This document shows positions 33,559-45,900 of a stretch of 64,000 nucleotides of DNA, piece by piece. A program made the position numbers and the translations under genes. Under the pieces are notes generated by a model. That model did not search any database and was not told the origin of the DNA. It saw nothing but the letters and a program-made list of their open reading frames with translations. Each line of letters opens with the position of its first letter. Positions within the stretch are counted from its first letter, which is position 1. Origin of the DNA: Spirodela intermedia (taxonomy: Eukaryota > Streptophyta > Magnoliopsida > Alismatales > Araceae); NCBI GenBank assembly GCA_902729315.2, contig LR746279.1, positions 597,001 to 661,000 on the forward strand, in the 5' to 3' direction.

Positions 33559-36048
33559 ATTCTCGAAAATAGATGAATAAAAGAAAGAAAAAAAAGAAAA
33601 GAGACTGGAACAGCGTCATCTAGACACAATGGGAGTTCTCCTTTTTTTTTTTTTTTTTGTTCTGAGGGGGTGGTCACAAAAAATAAAGAAAGAAAATGTT
33701 TTTTTAATAATTTTCTTCATGTGGGTTCTGATTTGCTTCAGAAACTAACGTCATTCAGCCCTCTCCAGACATGCAGATGATGACATAAAAAAATTGAGAA
33801 ATTACTTAAAAAAGGAGTTAATAAAAATAGGAAGAAAACTTTTTTTTTTTTTTTGCGCGAGAAATGGATGGATTCAGGTCCAGTTTTGTGCAAGGTAAAA
33901 AATCATTGGGCCATATATGCAGAGTTATCTAGCTGATATCCTACTAGCATGTAGATGCAAGCATCGCATGATCATTCGTTTGGTTTCACGAACTCGTTTG
34001 ACAGAAGTTTTCGGCAGATACGTTTTGATCAACAATCACACAAATTAATATTGTTCAGTTGACTTTGCATCCATAAATACAGGACAAGTCAACTATATTC
34101 AGAGACAAATCAGCTGATATAGCCACAAGCAAACCCTCTGGGAAAACGTTCTGGTTAGAACCCTCTCTATATCCAGCCATTTTTAATCGTCTTATAAAGT
34201 AAGAATAATCGTATTCTTCCGTTAGAGTTGACCTAACGTTCTTCTTTTTTCCCTCTCTTAAAGATATGCCGAATGCGGCAATATGTACAATCTCTCTTCA
34301 AAAACCACAGAGAATCACCACCTGGAAGCAGAAAGATGTACGAGGTATGACCTTAGGCCATGCTTCTGAAATAATTCCTAGTGAACAAGAATGAACGTCA
34401 GGTGGCATCGTCCTGCACCAAAAAGGGCAGTTCCTAGTTCCCACCATGGGACAATTCCCTTTTCGTGGTAATCCGCCTGATATACCCGCTTTTTAATCTG
34501 AGGAGAATCAACCTAACTTCACATTTCTTGACCTTTTCTAGCCTTCTCGACAGTAAACCGATAGAAAAAAAGCTTGGAGTATCATCAATTCGTGCACATG
34601 AAAATGATATTCTTTTCAGTAAGCATCTGAAATAATGCATCGTTCCTTCTTAGAAACAGCACAGAATCATGTTACTCAAGGAGTCCAGCAGATGCAAGGC
34701 TAATGTTTTAGAGGAGATTTAACCTAAACAAGCTTCGCATGAAGTTAATAACATGATGTGGTTAGGCTACTCCAACAAAGTTGATACACGAAATGGAGGC
34801 AATAAGTCTCACTTTGAAGTGGGAAACTTCCTGATTGGCTCAAACCAACCCTAATCCTTTGTTAGGGATTTAGCTTGAACAAAATGTACATTGAGCAAAT
34901 AACACGACAGGAGTTTGGGTCCTACAGAAGATTTCATACATGAAATGGGCGCAATAATTCCCACTTGCTAGCAGGAAATTTCCCGATAGGGCTCAAAGGG
35001 TTCTGATTAAATGGTTTTACCTGTGTGCAGGACTGAATTCACTGGCTTCTGCCATATATTTGCAGTATTTTAGTCCCTGGAAATCTTTCTAGAGAAGGAA
35101 GCGATGGGCCGGCACTCCTCCCAGAACGATTGTCAGTATCACACAATACAAACATGATGAGGAATGGATGAGATCTGCTCATGACAGTCTTCGCAGCTCT
35201 ACAATCGAATAAATAGGTGAACAAGCTTTGAATCGCTCTGACCAACAACGAAGAATTATAATCTACGTTATCGAGAGATCACTGAAAGCCTTTTGACCAT
35301 GCTCTCCGAGCGATTTCAGCGCATATAGGATTAGATCATTGCGATCGGACAAGATCTGACTTCCCTCAGAAACATATATTTTCCAAAATTATTAATTGAA
35401 AATTTTGCATTGTAGAAACTATTTGGATAAGAATTTCCTGGGGAATCAGCATCTATCATACGTAGAGGTTGAGTTTCTGGAAACTTATTCACCGGATTTA
35501 TGGTAGATCTACTACCAACACATTCTCAGACGCTTCAGCGGGGTCCCAGAAAGACGAGACTTCTCTTTCCTCCAAACAAGCATAAGAGTCCTCTGCCTTT
35601 TTTCTAAAGTCACCCCCGACACATTACGGTGGCAAAATTCGTTGCAGATCGGAGGTAAATGGGAAAATCTATGTCGTTTCCGTTAATTTCTTTCAATCGT
35701 TCTAGGGCTCTATTAAAAAGCAAACAACAGGACCACGTATCATAAGAATTTGCGATAAAATGAATGAGAAGATAGGTGGACGGGGAATCAAACCTGGATG
35801 GTCATGGCCTTCTTGTTCGTCTCGAGCTGGCTACCTGCACGGTCACACCAACAAAGACGGATCTTCAGATCTCATCCAAATTCATAGCGATTCGAAGACG
35901 GGAAGAAGAAAAAACACAGGTAGATGAAACCGAAATTCAAGAAAGCAACGAGAGATCTGTGCGGGTTGCACCCACCTTTTGCCCCTTTCTGCTTCTCCAT
36001 GTTCCTCTCTCTTGCCATCTTGGCCTTCTGCCCGTTTCCCCCGCCCAT
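33376..36048 (-). CDS. Small At2g23090-like protein with C2H2-like zinc motif
   Basis: Three short exons: 36048-35976, 35834-35794, 33495-33376; 77 residues. The N-terminus is MGGGNGQKAKMARERNMEKQ, rich in basic and polar residues like the SERF/4F5 family. It is joined through GSQLETNKKAMTIQ to a zinc-finger-like end CKVCMQTFICTTSEVKCREH, AEAKHPKNDVYLCFPHLKK. This matches the conserved plant family typified by Arabidopsis At2g23090, whose role is unknown. All junctions are GT-AG. The second intron is about 2.3 kb, very large for so small a gene. It contains an (AAAT)n run and long T tracts but no gene I can see. Exons are too short to be found as open frames, yet the reconstructed protein is full length. 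Confidence 0.93.
33496..35793. other. Long intron of At2g23090-like gene
   Basis: AT-rich, with (AAAT)n repeats at 33511-33560 and poly-T tracts at 33642-33659 and 33840-33854. Nothing on either strand looks coding. There are no terminal inverted repeats that I can recognise. Confidence 0.7.
33511..33560 (+). repeat. (AAAT)n microsatellite
   Basis: About twelve AAAT units in the large intron, just downstream (plus strand) of the last exon's acceptor at 33496. Confidence 0.95.
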
Positions 36049-36799
36049 TCTGACTGCTTACTGTTCCCTCTTCGTGCACGGCTCTCAGGATCGGCAGAGA
36101 TGGACGAGCAGAACCTCGAATCCACAGCCCCACAGCCTCCGCTTCTCTCTCTCCCTTTTTCTGCCTTCCTCCTGCCCCGCCCCCCCCCCTCCTTTCTGAC
36201 TTGTCGACTAAACCTAACGGGCCGATTCCGGCCCAAAAACTGTCGGCCCCTAATGATAAGAGAGTTAACGGATTTTTGGGCCCAACATGAATCATTATTA
36301 TTATATAATGGATTAGGCCCAATAACATAGAGTCCATTAAGCAGACCCCGAGGCGGGGCTACAGTGGCTATTTGGGCTTTCTAGGTGGGCCATATAAGCC
36401 CAGCACATTTTGGGCTAAGGGGCTCACCATACCCATCCAGAGACTGCCCGTGGACGGGAGGGAGAGCCAATCACCAAATCAACTGTACAAAACATTGTCA
36501 GTGCCTACTTGGAAGACCGCCTCGGGCATTCTAGTTGGGCCAGAAAGCCCAACAAACTTGGGGCCGTAACTTGACTGGGCCGGATTCCGACAGCCCACTA
36601 ACATATTTAGCCACAGTTTAACGTGATTCGCTCCTGTGGTGATTAAGAACGTTGCCCATCCAGAGAATGCCACGTGGATTGGAACAGCGGGGGGCAGGAC
36701 AGAGGGGGATGCTGGGAATCGACACAACTTTTCATAAAACGAGTCAAGTAGTCAACTGTACAAACAATGTCCTACATCGAAGGCCACCTCGGGCTGGCA
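36049..36799. other. Spacer with dense site II motifs
   Basis: Promoter side of the At2g23090-like gene and 3' flank of CBP60. GGCCC/GGGCC motifs occur at about 36220-36320, 36386-36420 and 36535-36595. Two related segments around CATCCAGAGA (36435 and 36657) suggest an old duplication. No gene. Confidence 0.6.
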
Positions 36800-37404
36800 T
36801 CAGTCGTCCAGGTCAACGAGCTGAGCTCTCCTCTCAGCCGCCTTCTTCCTGATGAAGATCCCCCACCTCATGGCCGCCTTGATCTTGAGCCATCCGACCA
36901 TCGCCTTCCCTGGCGGCCGGCTCTGACCCTCCCCGAGGTCAAAGCCCGGGGTCAACGAGGGCCTGTAGGGAGGGCACGCGTACCCGTAGTCGTCGAGGGA
37001 GTTGACCGAGGCGCCGCCGCCCATGGTGAAGGTCCGGAGGAGGTGCTGCATGTCCTCGTTCTCCAGCATCTCATGGCTCCTCATTCGGATCTCCTCCTCG
37101 GAGAACAGATGACTCGAGGACCAGTCATCAAAGGAGCCGAGATCCGGCCCCAATCCGGCCCCCGTGTAGGTCGTCGGCGGCAGGTGGACTCGGTCAGCGG
37201 CGGGGTCAATGGCGGGGCCAGAGAGGGGCTGCCTCAGGTGAGATGGATATCTTCCCATTCTGCCAACGCTGTAAGTGCTGGAAGCTGTTCCTGACAGAAA
37301 CCAAGATCTTCTGTCAAGATGACAAATCAAGATGCTCGAACAGGTAAGACACCATCAAATCAGCGGACAAAACCGACAAGAAGCCCTAACCCTGACCTGA
37401 TGGA

Positions 37405-37441
<37 letters not shown>

Positions 37442-39918
37442 TCATGCTTCCAGGTCAAACCTTATAGACAAACTTTTATAGATTTGATTGTCTAAAAATC
37501 ATAAATATTTCTACCCCCAACAGCCAGTCCTCGATCAAACCCTACCGACATACTTTTATCCAAGTCTACGGATAAAAATCTTAAATATTTATGTCGATTC
37601 AAGCAATTATTCATTACAATAAATAAATCAGGAGGGTTGAAGAAATGGCTACTTCCGACAGCCAGCCATGGTCAAACCCCCCATTGACACAATTTCATCT
37701 ATTTAGTTGCCAGAAACCCATAAATATTTCCATTGAACCAAGTAATTATTCATCAAAAAAAATTTTAAAAATGCAACAAGCGTAGAAAAAGCTACCTGCG
37801 ACAGCCAATCGTTGACCAAACCCCATCAACACACTTTTATCCATGTATTTTAATTATTCGGATAAAAAGAAATGGCAGAGGTTGAAGAAACAGCTACCTC
37901 CAACAGCCAGTCCTCCCTCAAGGGGAGCGTGCCCAGCAGAAGCAAGAACTTGGAAGCCGGGCAGAGGAGCCTGCTGGTCGTAAGCCGAGTAATCCGCCGG
38001 AGGAGGTAGAGCAGCCTGGAAGGAGCTCCCCCTGCTGTTGTGCTCGGCGCTTAGAAGAGCCTTCCCGTCATACTCCACCACGTCTACCCAATTATCATAC
38101 ACCTTCTTCATAAGCCCGTCGGCGAAAACCTAAAGAGCACAAGGGAAATCGAGCAGCGATAAGATGTTCATGCGTTTTTTTTTCTATTTTTGTGTGAGAA
38201 TGAATCTCTGGGCTGAGATCTTCAGGGCACGCTTCTCATAAAGAATGAATAAAGTCTGTAATCACGTCATCTAGCAGAAATAAATGGCTGATTTTTCAGT
38301 TCATGGGACCGACCTTTTGAGTGTCGGAGAGGCTGTCTGCGGAGTAGTACTGCCCGCCGGCGATGAGCCCACAGAACTCATATATGTTGTTGAATGTGGC
38401 GCCAACGGTCCTCGTGTCGTCGGAGTAGTAGACGTAGAGCTTCCCGCTCAAGACGCAGGTCTTGGCATGCTCCACGAGGCTTTCCCACATCTTATTGGAC
38501 ATGCCGCTCCCAAGGATCTGCAGCCAGCCCACGGATTATAAGGCGAAGCAGAGATAGCAGCAGACCGTGCGAAGGAGAGGATGGCTCAGAAATGGCAGCA
38601 TTACATTGCGCAGCTTCTGAGGATCTCTGACAACGTAGCGGAGGAAATCCTCCACCGTGAGGATGTTGTTCCTGTTCAGCCTCTTGTGGAAGGACCCATC
38701 TTTCCCGACTTTCTCCAATCTCCAGACCTCGTCTTGCAGCGCAGGTGGGTAGTGCTTCTTGTACACTGCAATGAGGAGAAAGCTTGACTGGAATGATCAC
38801 TTGAAGATGGTGTGATCACTTGAATGGAATGGCGATCATGACGACTTACATTCTCCTCTGTGATCCTTGACGGCAAATGCATCAGTTCTTGCCTCACGGA
38901 TGCGAACGGCCTCGCAGGAGCCCGGAGAGAGCTTCAGGCCCAGCCTGAATTTCCTGCTGCGTATCCAACTGGAATTGTCGGTGAAGGTGAGGTCTCCGAG
39001 GGTCCCCACGCCGCCTTTGAGGGAGACCTGGAGGTCTCCAGTCAGGAGCGGCCCCTTCCCTTCTCGCTCTTTGACGATGTGGTTCTCAAAGTCTTCTTCT
39101 GTCCAGTCCTCGTCCTCTTCTCTGTTGAAGTCCCCCTCAAGCACCACAACATCCAACTTCACCAAGGACTCCGGCCCCGTCGTGATGGCAAGGCCTGTGT
39201 CTGCGTCAACAAGGACGACATGGATTGCGGCGCCCTGCTCTCCTTCCACCTTCCCCCCAGTGAACAGGGGCAGAGACAGGTTTGACTTGAAATGCAGCTG
39301 CAGGTTTCTTCCGCCAGGCCCTTCAATCCTCTTGGGGGAAGACCTGGATCTTCCATGTGTTAGAAGAGAGGGACATGAAGAGGCTGAAGCATGATACAGC
39401 TCTCAGATTGAAAAATCGAGTCAGCAGTAGAAAGCTCATTCTGCCTCTGGAGACGTCAAAGGGATACAAAACCAGAATGAAACCTTCCCATGCAGATAAA
39501 AATTATTAATTTGATATGGAAGTGAAGACAAACCAAAGTATCAAATGATGAGATTTGGGCGAAAAAACGATGCCAATGAGAATATCAGACATGTGTTCTT
39601 GATGACGAAGAAAGCACAAACTTGTTCCATGTCCTTCCTGGCGTTGGTTCTCAAAATTCTAAATGAGGCCATCAAAATCTCACCTTCCATTCAGTCTAGC
39701 AGGACCCAACTTTGCGATAGCACGCTCAACTTCTTCGCTAACCTGTTTAAGAACGAGGAGCTAATTAAGATGAGCGTTATAACAAAATAAGTTGCAACGT
39801 GAAACTAGCAGAAAATTGGTGCCGGCATTCTACCAGTTAAGTCAGCCCCAGAAAAAGATAAAATCACCAGAAGCATAGATTTAACCTTGTAGTTAGTACT
39901 TCAAAGGAGGGGGAGGGG

Positions 39919-39955
<37 letters not shown>

Positions 39956-41496
39956 TCAAAACCATATCGCTAGAAACTGTAAAGATGGCTTAATGGCGTA
40001 ATCGTAATCTGTTCAAAGTCAGCAATGGCTTACCACTCGGCGGAGAACAGGCTCCAATGATGAGCAGAGCTTTTGTAGGCTATCCACCTTGAGAGCTTCC
40101 ACAATGACACTGAAAAGGGCAAATAACTCAATATTGGCAAGTGAAGTAGGTAAACAAAAAGTAATGAACAGACTCATAAGAACGAAGAAAGCAACCAAAA
40201 CCCCCCCCCAAAAAAAAACACTTTTGACATTGAAAATGAAATTCCTTTTTATTCATAAAAATATACTCATAATTGTATTCATAAAAGTATATAAATGCAG
40301 GACCTTGTTACTGTAAAGGACTAGTAGCAATTAAAACTGCCCATCTGGGGAAAGTAAACCTTGTAGCACCACGGAAAACAAAAGAGCCCAATGCTGGTAA
40401 AAAAAAAAAACCAGCATAATGACACACACTACCGCTGGCTTTCTTGACCTGACGATTTCTGCAGATTCAAAACAAGATTAAGAAATGCAAACGTAAAGCC
40501 TAACTGTATTCTAGTGGAAATTCAGCCAAAACCCACGACAAAGAGGGAGAGAGAGAGAGAGAGAGAGGGAGGGAGGGAGGGAGGTCAAGTAAAGTCTAGA
40601 CGATATAACACAAATCAGATCGGAAAAATGTTGAAATATAAGGCATAAGGGCACAAAATCATTCCCACTGATGAGGATCCTATTAAGAATAATCCTATGA
40701 TAAGAAACCCCAAGTCTTTATTCAGAAATACAGAACTGATTCCCAAAAAAAATTACACCAAATTATCCGTGACCTCGGATTATAGCCCATCTAATTCATC
40801 CCGAAGCTTTTACACAGCACATTCGCTTGGCTTAAGACGCCTGTGTCAATGGAGATACATCATTAAAGTTGACTGCATGCAATTGCAAACAGGGATAAAA
40901 CTGTATCCGCGCCATAATCACAAGGTATGCAACAGCTTCCCCCCTACCAAATGACAAACTAACAAATACAACATTCCTGTCCGATTGGAGAGGTTCCATT
41001 TACTAAGGCTCCCAGGAGCAATGATCAACTTCTCAGATAACCAACGGGGCCATTTCACATATAAGAAGCACTATTGATTGGTGTGGAGTGTAATTATCAT
41101 GAAAACCTAGGCCCTCCTATCTCCATCCGGTCCCAGTGGCTCTGCTCTCACTCAACGCCGGAAGCTGCACGGCCGGAAACTGAGTAAAGAGAGCACAATT
41201 ACTGTCAAGCCCTAAACGGCTCTCAATGTCAGCTTTCGCGATCTTAGTCGATCTGTGATGAACAGAATTAGGAAACCACGAGTTTTGAGAAGGACAGTAG
41301 GAAAAAAATATCTTACAGAATTGACGGTCAAACAAAAATAAAACAACTAAGAGAGAGAGAGGAAAATGGTCTAAAAAGTATAAAAAGTATAAAAAGCGGA
41401 GAGAAACCTGGCAAGGCCGGGAACCTTCTGCCGCTTCGGCTCCTGAGCCATGCCATCCCCACTGATCGGTTCTAGCCCGCGCTTCTCCCTCGTCAT
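36800..41496 (-). CDS. Calmodulin-binding protein 60 (CBP60) family factor
   Basis: Eight exons: 41496-41408, 40109-40034, 39742-39684, 39343-38850, 38765-38605, 38517-38314, 38129-37898, 37290-36800; 601 residues. CBP60 proteins are plant-specific nuclear DNA-binding factors; several control salicylic acid immunity. The N-terminal DNA-binding part shows [56 protein letters not shown] and [20 protein letters not shown]. Then [59 protein letters not shown], and [19 protein letters not shown]. The C-terminal basic helix [20 protein letters not shown], with [10 protein letters not shown], is the calmodulin-binding type present in CBP60a-f and absent from SARD1. I chose ATG 41496 because an apparent acceptor (TTTTCCTATGCAG) just upstream suggests a leader intron; an in-frame ATG further upstream is an alternative. 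Confidence 0.94.
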
Positions 41497-41987
41497 CGTC
41501 CCCGATCTCTCCTGGTACACGCTCGGCCACTGCATAGGAAAACCCCGTGGAAATCTAAAAACACGAAATCTCCTGATCCGCGAACAAATCAGCCCCAGAT
41601 GCCCGACACCCCTCCTCCCCGCAACAAACCCTAAAACCTCCACTGCCAACGGCAGCCCTCGTGTATAGAACTGGAAACGGACGACGAAAACAAGGGGAAT
41701 AAGTCCGCCCCGGGCGGCGGCAGGTTCTGCGAAATGAGGCAGAGATATGGAGAGAGAGAGAGAGAGAGAGAGAGGAGTCGTGATGCGTCTTCCTACCTCC
41801 CTTCCTCGCTGGTGTCCGCTTCCAAAAGGCAACTTGTCGCAAACTGTCCAAAGTGGTAGCCGGAAGAATGCTGAACTCCATCTCCCCCTTTCTACCCTGC
41901 CCCACCACCCCCAATTCCCCACCCCGTCCTTCTGACGGCTAATGGCTGAAAGGCATATAAAATGAGGAAAACGTCTGCAGATATTTT

Positions 41988-42027
<40 letters not shown>

Positions 42028-42530
42028 AGTGTGAACAAAACGAGAGGTCTTCTAACTGTTTTACCCGTTGTCCGGACGACACTTTGACTGTTTACTCAAC
42101 GTGACATTAGAGGCGGCGCCACGTCGGCATTGCGGGTGGGTCAACCGTTGCCCCTAGAGCGATCCCTTTCCGGATTAAACAGCTGCCTTTAGAAAGGTCT
42201 TTGCTTGGATGGTCAAATGACGGTCGTAAATGGGCCTCAGTGTTCTTCTAAAAAAAGGCCCATTTATGAATTTTTAATTATTACTTAGCACGGGGTAAAT
42301 GTCGGCTACGATTGGGCCGCCCTAACTCGTAAATGGGTCATTAATCACTCCGCAAAATCGGCCCACTTTTAGGGAGAGAGGCTACGATCCAGGTGGCAGC
42401 CCCTCATTGGCTGCGCCCATTATCATCATCGATATTCTTAACTATATAATAACTATGTTAAGAACTTATGACAATACGAGGTATCTGGCCAAATGGAATC
42501 TAAGGGGGGGGGGGCGCTATGCGATTGGCC
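41497..42530. other. Promoter side of CBP60, 3' side of BIO3-BIO1
   Basis: (GA)n at 41749-41774, (CT)n at 41991-42026, and site II motifs at about 42230-42365. A G-run at 42506-42514 precedes the BIO3-BIO1 stop. No gene. Confidence 0.6.
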
Positions 42531-42862
42531 TTAGAGGGCCGTAGATGATAGCTTGGAGGGCTGGGATTGGGCGAAGCGGTCGATGGCCTGATAAACCTTG
42601 TGGAGCTGTGTGCGGCAGACGTGGGGGTGCGTGCAGGGGCCGCACATGAGGTAGATGACGTTACCCAGAGGCCTCATGTAGACGCCGTCTCCACGGAGGC
42701 TACGAACAAGCGAGCTTGCGTATAGAGACGCGTAGCTGGATGGAGAGAGAACGGCTAGTCAGACGAAGAGAGAGAGAGAGAGACAGAGCGAGAGAGAGAC
42801 ACACAGAGACAGAGAGAAAGAGAGAGAGGAAGGGAGAGCGAGAGACGCACACACACACACGC

Positions 42863-42908
<46 letters not shown>

Positions 42909-45900
42909 TTGGATGAAACCATCTGGTATCGACGCCAGCAAGGCCAACTAATCCGGCCAAAATAGAAAGGTGCTAGCCCGGGAAATGAAAAAGTTTTTCA
43001 GTGTAACTGGACAGGAGGGTCAAGCCATCATACCTCGCATCAGACCCTTCAGCTCGGAGCTCGATAGCGCAGAGGGTTCCCAACGCGACAACTCTCCGAA
43101 CAGCAAAATGGGACGATACTTGCCGCACCAGCTCCCCGTCCCACAGCTACAACATCTCCACATCAAACGTACAGTCAACGGATCAGACGGCAACATCATC
43201 TCAAAATTCTGATCGCCCACTGAGCATAGATCACAGTAGAGAGAGAAAGTAACCCATCGGTTGGCGTACCTCCTTTAGACTCTCCCCTCCGCCCTCCAGG
43301 TTAGGATTCGTAGAAGGGTCTTTGAACCATTGTATGGCCTTTGTGGCAGCTGAGCAGCCCATCGGGTGAGCAGAGTAGGAGTGCCCATGCAGGAGCGCCT
43401 CGGCCTGTAGCTCCAGAAAAAAAAGGAAGAGAGAGAATATTCCTGCCATTATCAGCTTCCCCCCATGCTCGGCTCTCTTACCCATGAAACGTAAGCTTCA
43501 CTCCTCACCTTGGAATCTCCAGAGAAAGCCTCAAAAATGGCCTCTGTGGCCAGCGTAGCAGCCAAGGGCACAACCCCTCCTGTTAAAAGCTTGGCATAGC
43601 AGGCGATGTCTGGCATGCAACCCAGCAGCTCAGCTGCAGACTGCATGGGAGGGAGTAATGCTCAGAAAAGGAATATATACAGATTAAATGGGGGTAAAGG
43701 CAACAGGTGGCAGGCGTCCAAGCAGCCAGCTAAGCGGGGATGGCATAAAAGGAAATTATGATCAGGGGTGAGGAGATGGAGTGCGCACCTCTCTTCCGAG
43801 ACGCCAGAAACCAGTGAACACTTCGTCGAAAATCACGGGGATCTTTCGTGCCCGACACTTCCTCACGAGGACGCGCTGGAAAGCCGGATCAATCAGATGC
43901 ATCCCACCAGCTCCATGGATAACTGTAGAGTAGCGACCAGAGATATTTAGAACAAGAGGCAATGTACCAAGAGAAATGCCTGCAACGTCTCTGATCTCTG
44001 TGGATACAACAACTTTACTGAAAGATCTCCTTTTTCACGGGGAGTGTTCTTGCCAGTTTATCCGCCATAGCTTTAGTCAAACATGCCTACTGTTAGCTGC
44101 AGGTCAACAATATGAACCATCATGGAAATAAGTTAATTTCTACAAACATCAATAGGAATTCTTTGATCTCTGTGGATACAACATATTTACTGAAAGATTT
44201 CCTTTTCATGGGGAGTGTTCTTGTCAGTTTATCCGGCATAAGTTTTAGTCAACATGCCAGCTGTAAGATGCAGGTCAACAACATGAACCATTGGTTATGT
44301 AGATTCGAGTAAGTTACTTTCTATAAATATGAATAGGAATTCGAGAAAGATTCTATGGAAGGAAATAGAGACTTTCCTGGCTCCATAATCAGTGCACCAA
44401 TATGGGTCGATTCACTGCCTCCAGAAAGCTGTGATAGCTGCTCTGTGATATAAGCAGAATATCCTTCTGCGAGAACTGAAGATTCCCGGCTCCAAGAGAA
44501 TAAGTCATCAAACGAATCGAAACCTGAAGAGCAGAAGAAAAGTTTCCACATGGTTAAAGCGCGAAAGCAAAGAAAATTGGGGCTTCTAAGGGGGTCCACT
44601 TCTCATACTCATATCATCCGTCTTCTCCATTCGAAATTGTAAAGCTGTGGGCAGGGAAATGCTCCAGCGTCCATTACTAAGATACGCCGTAGGAGGATCC
44701 AGAAAGAGGCCTCGCCCAGAATACCTGAAGTAAGATAATTTATTTATTTGTCTATCGGAAGGAAGGTGCTTGGGTCAAAATATGATACAAAAATTTCTCA
44801 ACTGTGTGTATTGCACTGTATGACAAGAATAGACCATAACCCTAATTGACCCACGTTCCCAGGGGGGAGAAGCACTGAAGGGAACGATATCATGATGGAT
44901 AAGAGAATGTGAATCTTATGCAAATAGGCTTGCCAGAGTCTTTAGTATTAAAATATGATGTTAAATGTTCTGCTTTAAATAGTTTTCTGTGTTGAAGATA
45001 TTAGAAAAATATTTTTTTATTGTTGGGCTCAAGAATTTGCTGCCTATGTAATGATCCACATGTGGATATGGAGGAGGGTTACACGAAGTAGAAGGGCAGC
45101 CAGAAAATGAAAGACAACTCGAACGAAAATTCCGAGAAAGTAGATGAACCTCCTGATGCAGGAAACAAACACTTGATCATGCATTAGGTGGTTCGCATCA
45201 GAGTTCAGGGATACCTGACAAAGGAAAATTACCATTATGTGGTCATATTAAACAGCTTGATGACGGACAACAGCAATCCGCTATATTATATGACACATTA
45301 AGGCATGGAATGAAGTCTGCCATCACTCATCGATCATATTTATGAGTAACATTACATCATGTAATGTGTTTCTGCCTGGTCAAAGTTTCCTAGAAATCAA
45401 AAAAATGAGCTACCCACGCAAGTGCCTTAATTGGGCTGTCTGCCTAAGTTTCTTGGATGCACAGGGCATCTGGATTGCCTTGGCGGCACCTTCAAACCCA
45501 TCATCTAAAGACTCACTGCGTGAAAACCCCAGTTCTTGCCCATAAAATTGCAAGTGTTTGTGCTAAATCCATGGAGCAAACAGGCCATCAGAGGGAAGTA
45601 CAAAATTATGACAGCAAGAATCATGGAGAATACAGCAACGAAGATCGTCAGTAAGCCAATGATGAGCCTTACAGCAGGAGTCATATCACCACGCATCATC
45701 ATTTTTCAATGCAGAGGACCTCTCAGCATAAATGCAAGTTTTTATAACGCAAAAAAAAAAAAAAAAGCTCTAGAAATGGATAAATCTTAGTAACTTGGAC
45801 ACAGGTACTAAATATACTCAAAGAAGATATTTTTATCCGACCATTCTGCAAAATCAGAAAAATCTACAGACTATCTGCAGAATGAACTAACCATGGCTGC

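Noticed and set aside
35776..36330. 184-codon plus-strand frame over the At2g23090-like exons
   Set aside because: It overlaps two well-supported minus-strand exons and has no domain.
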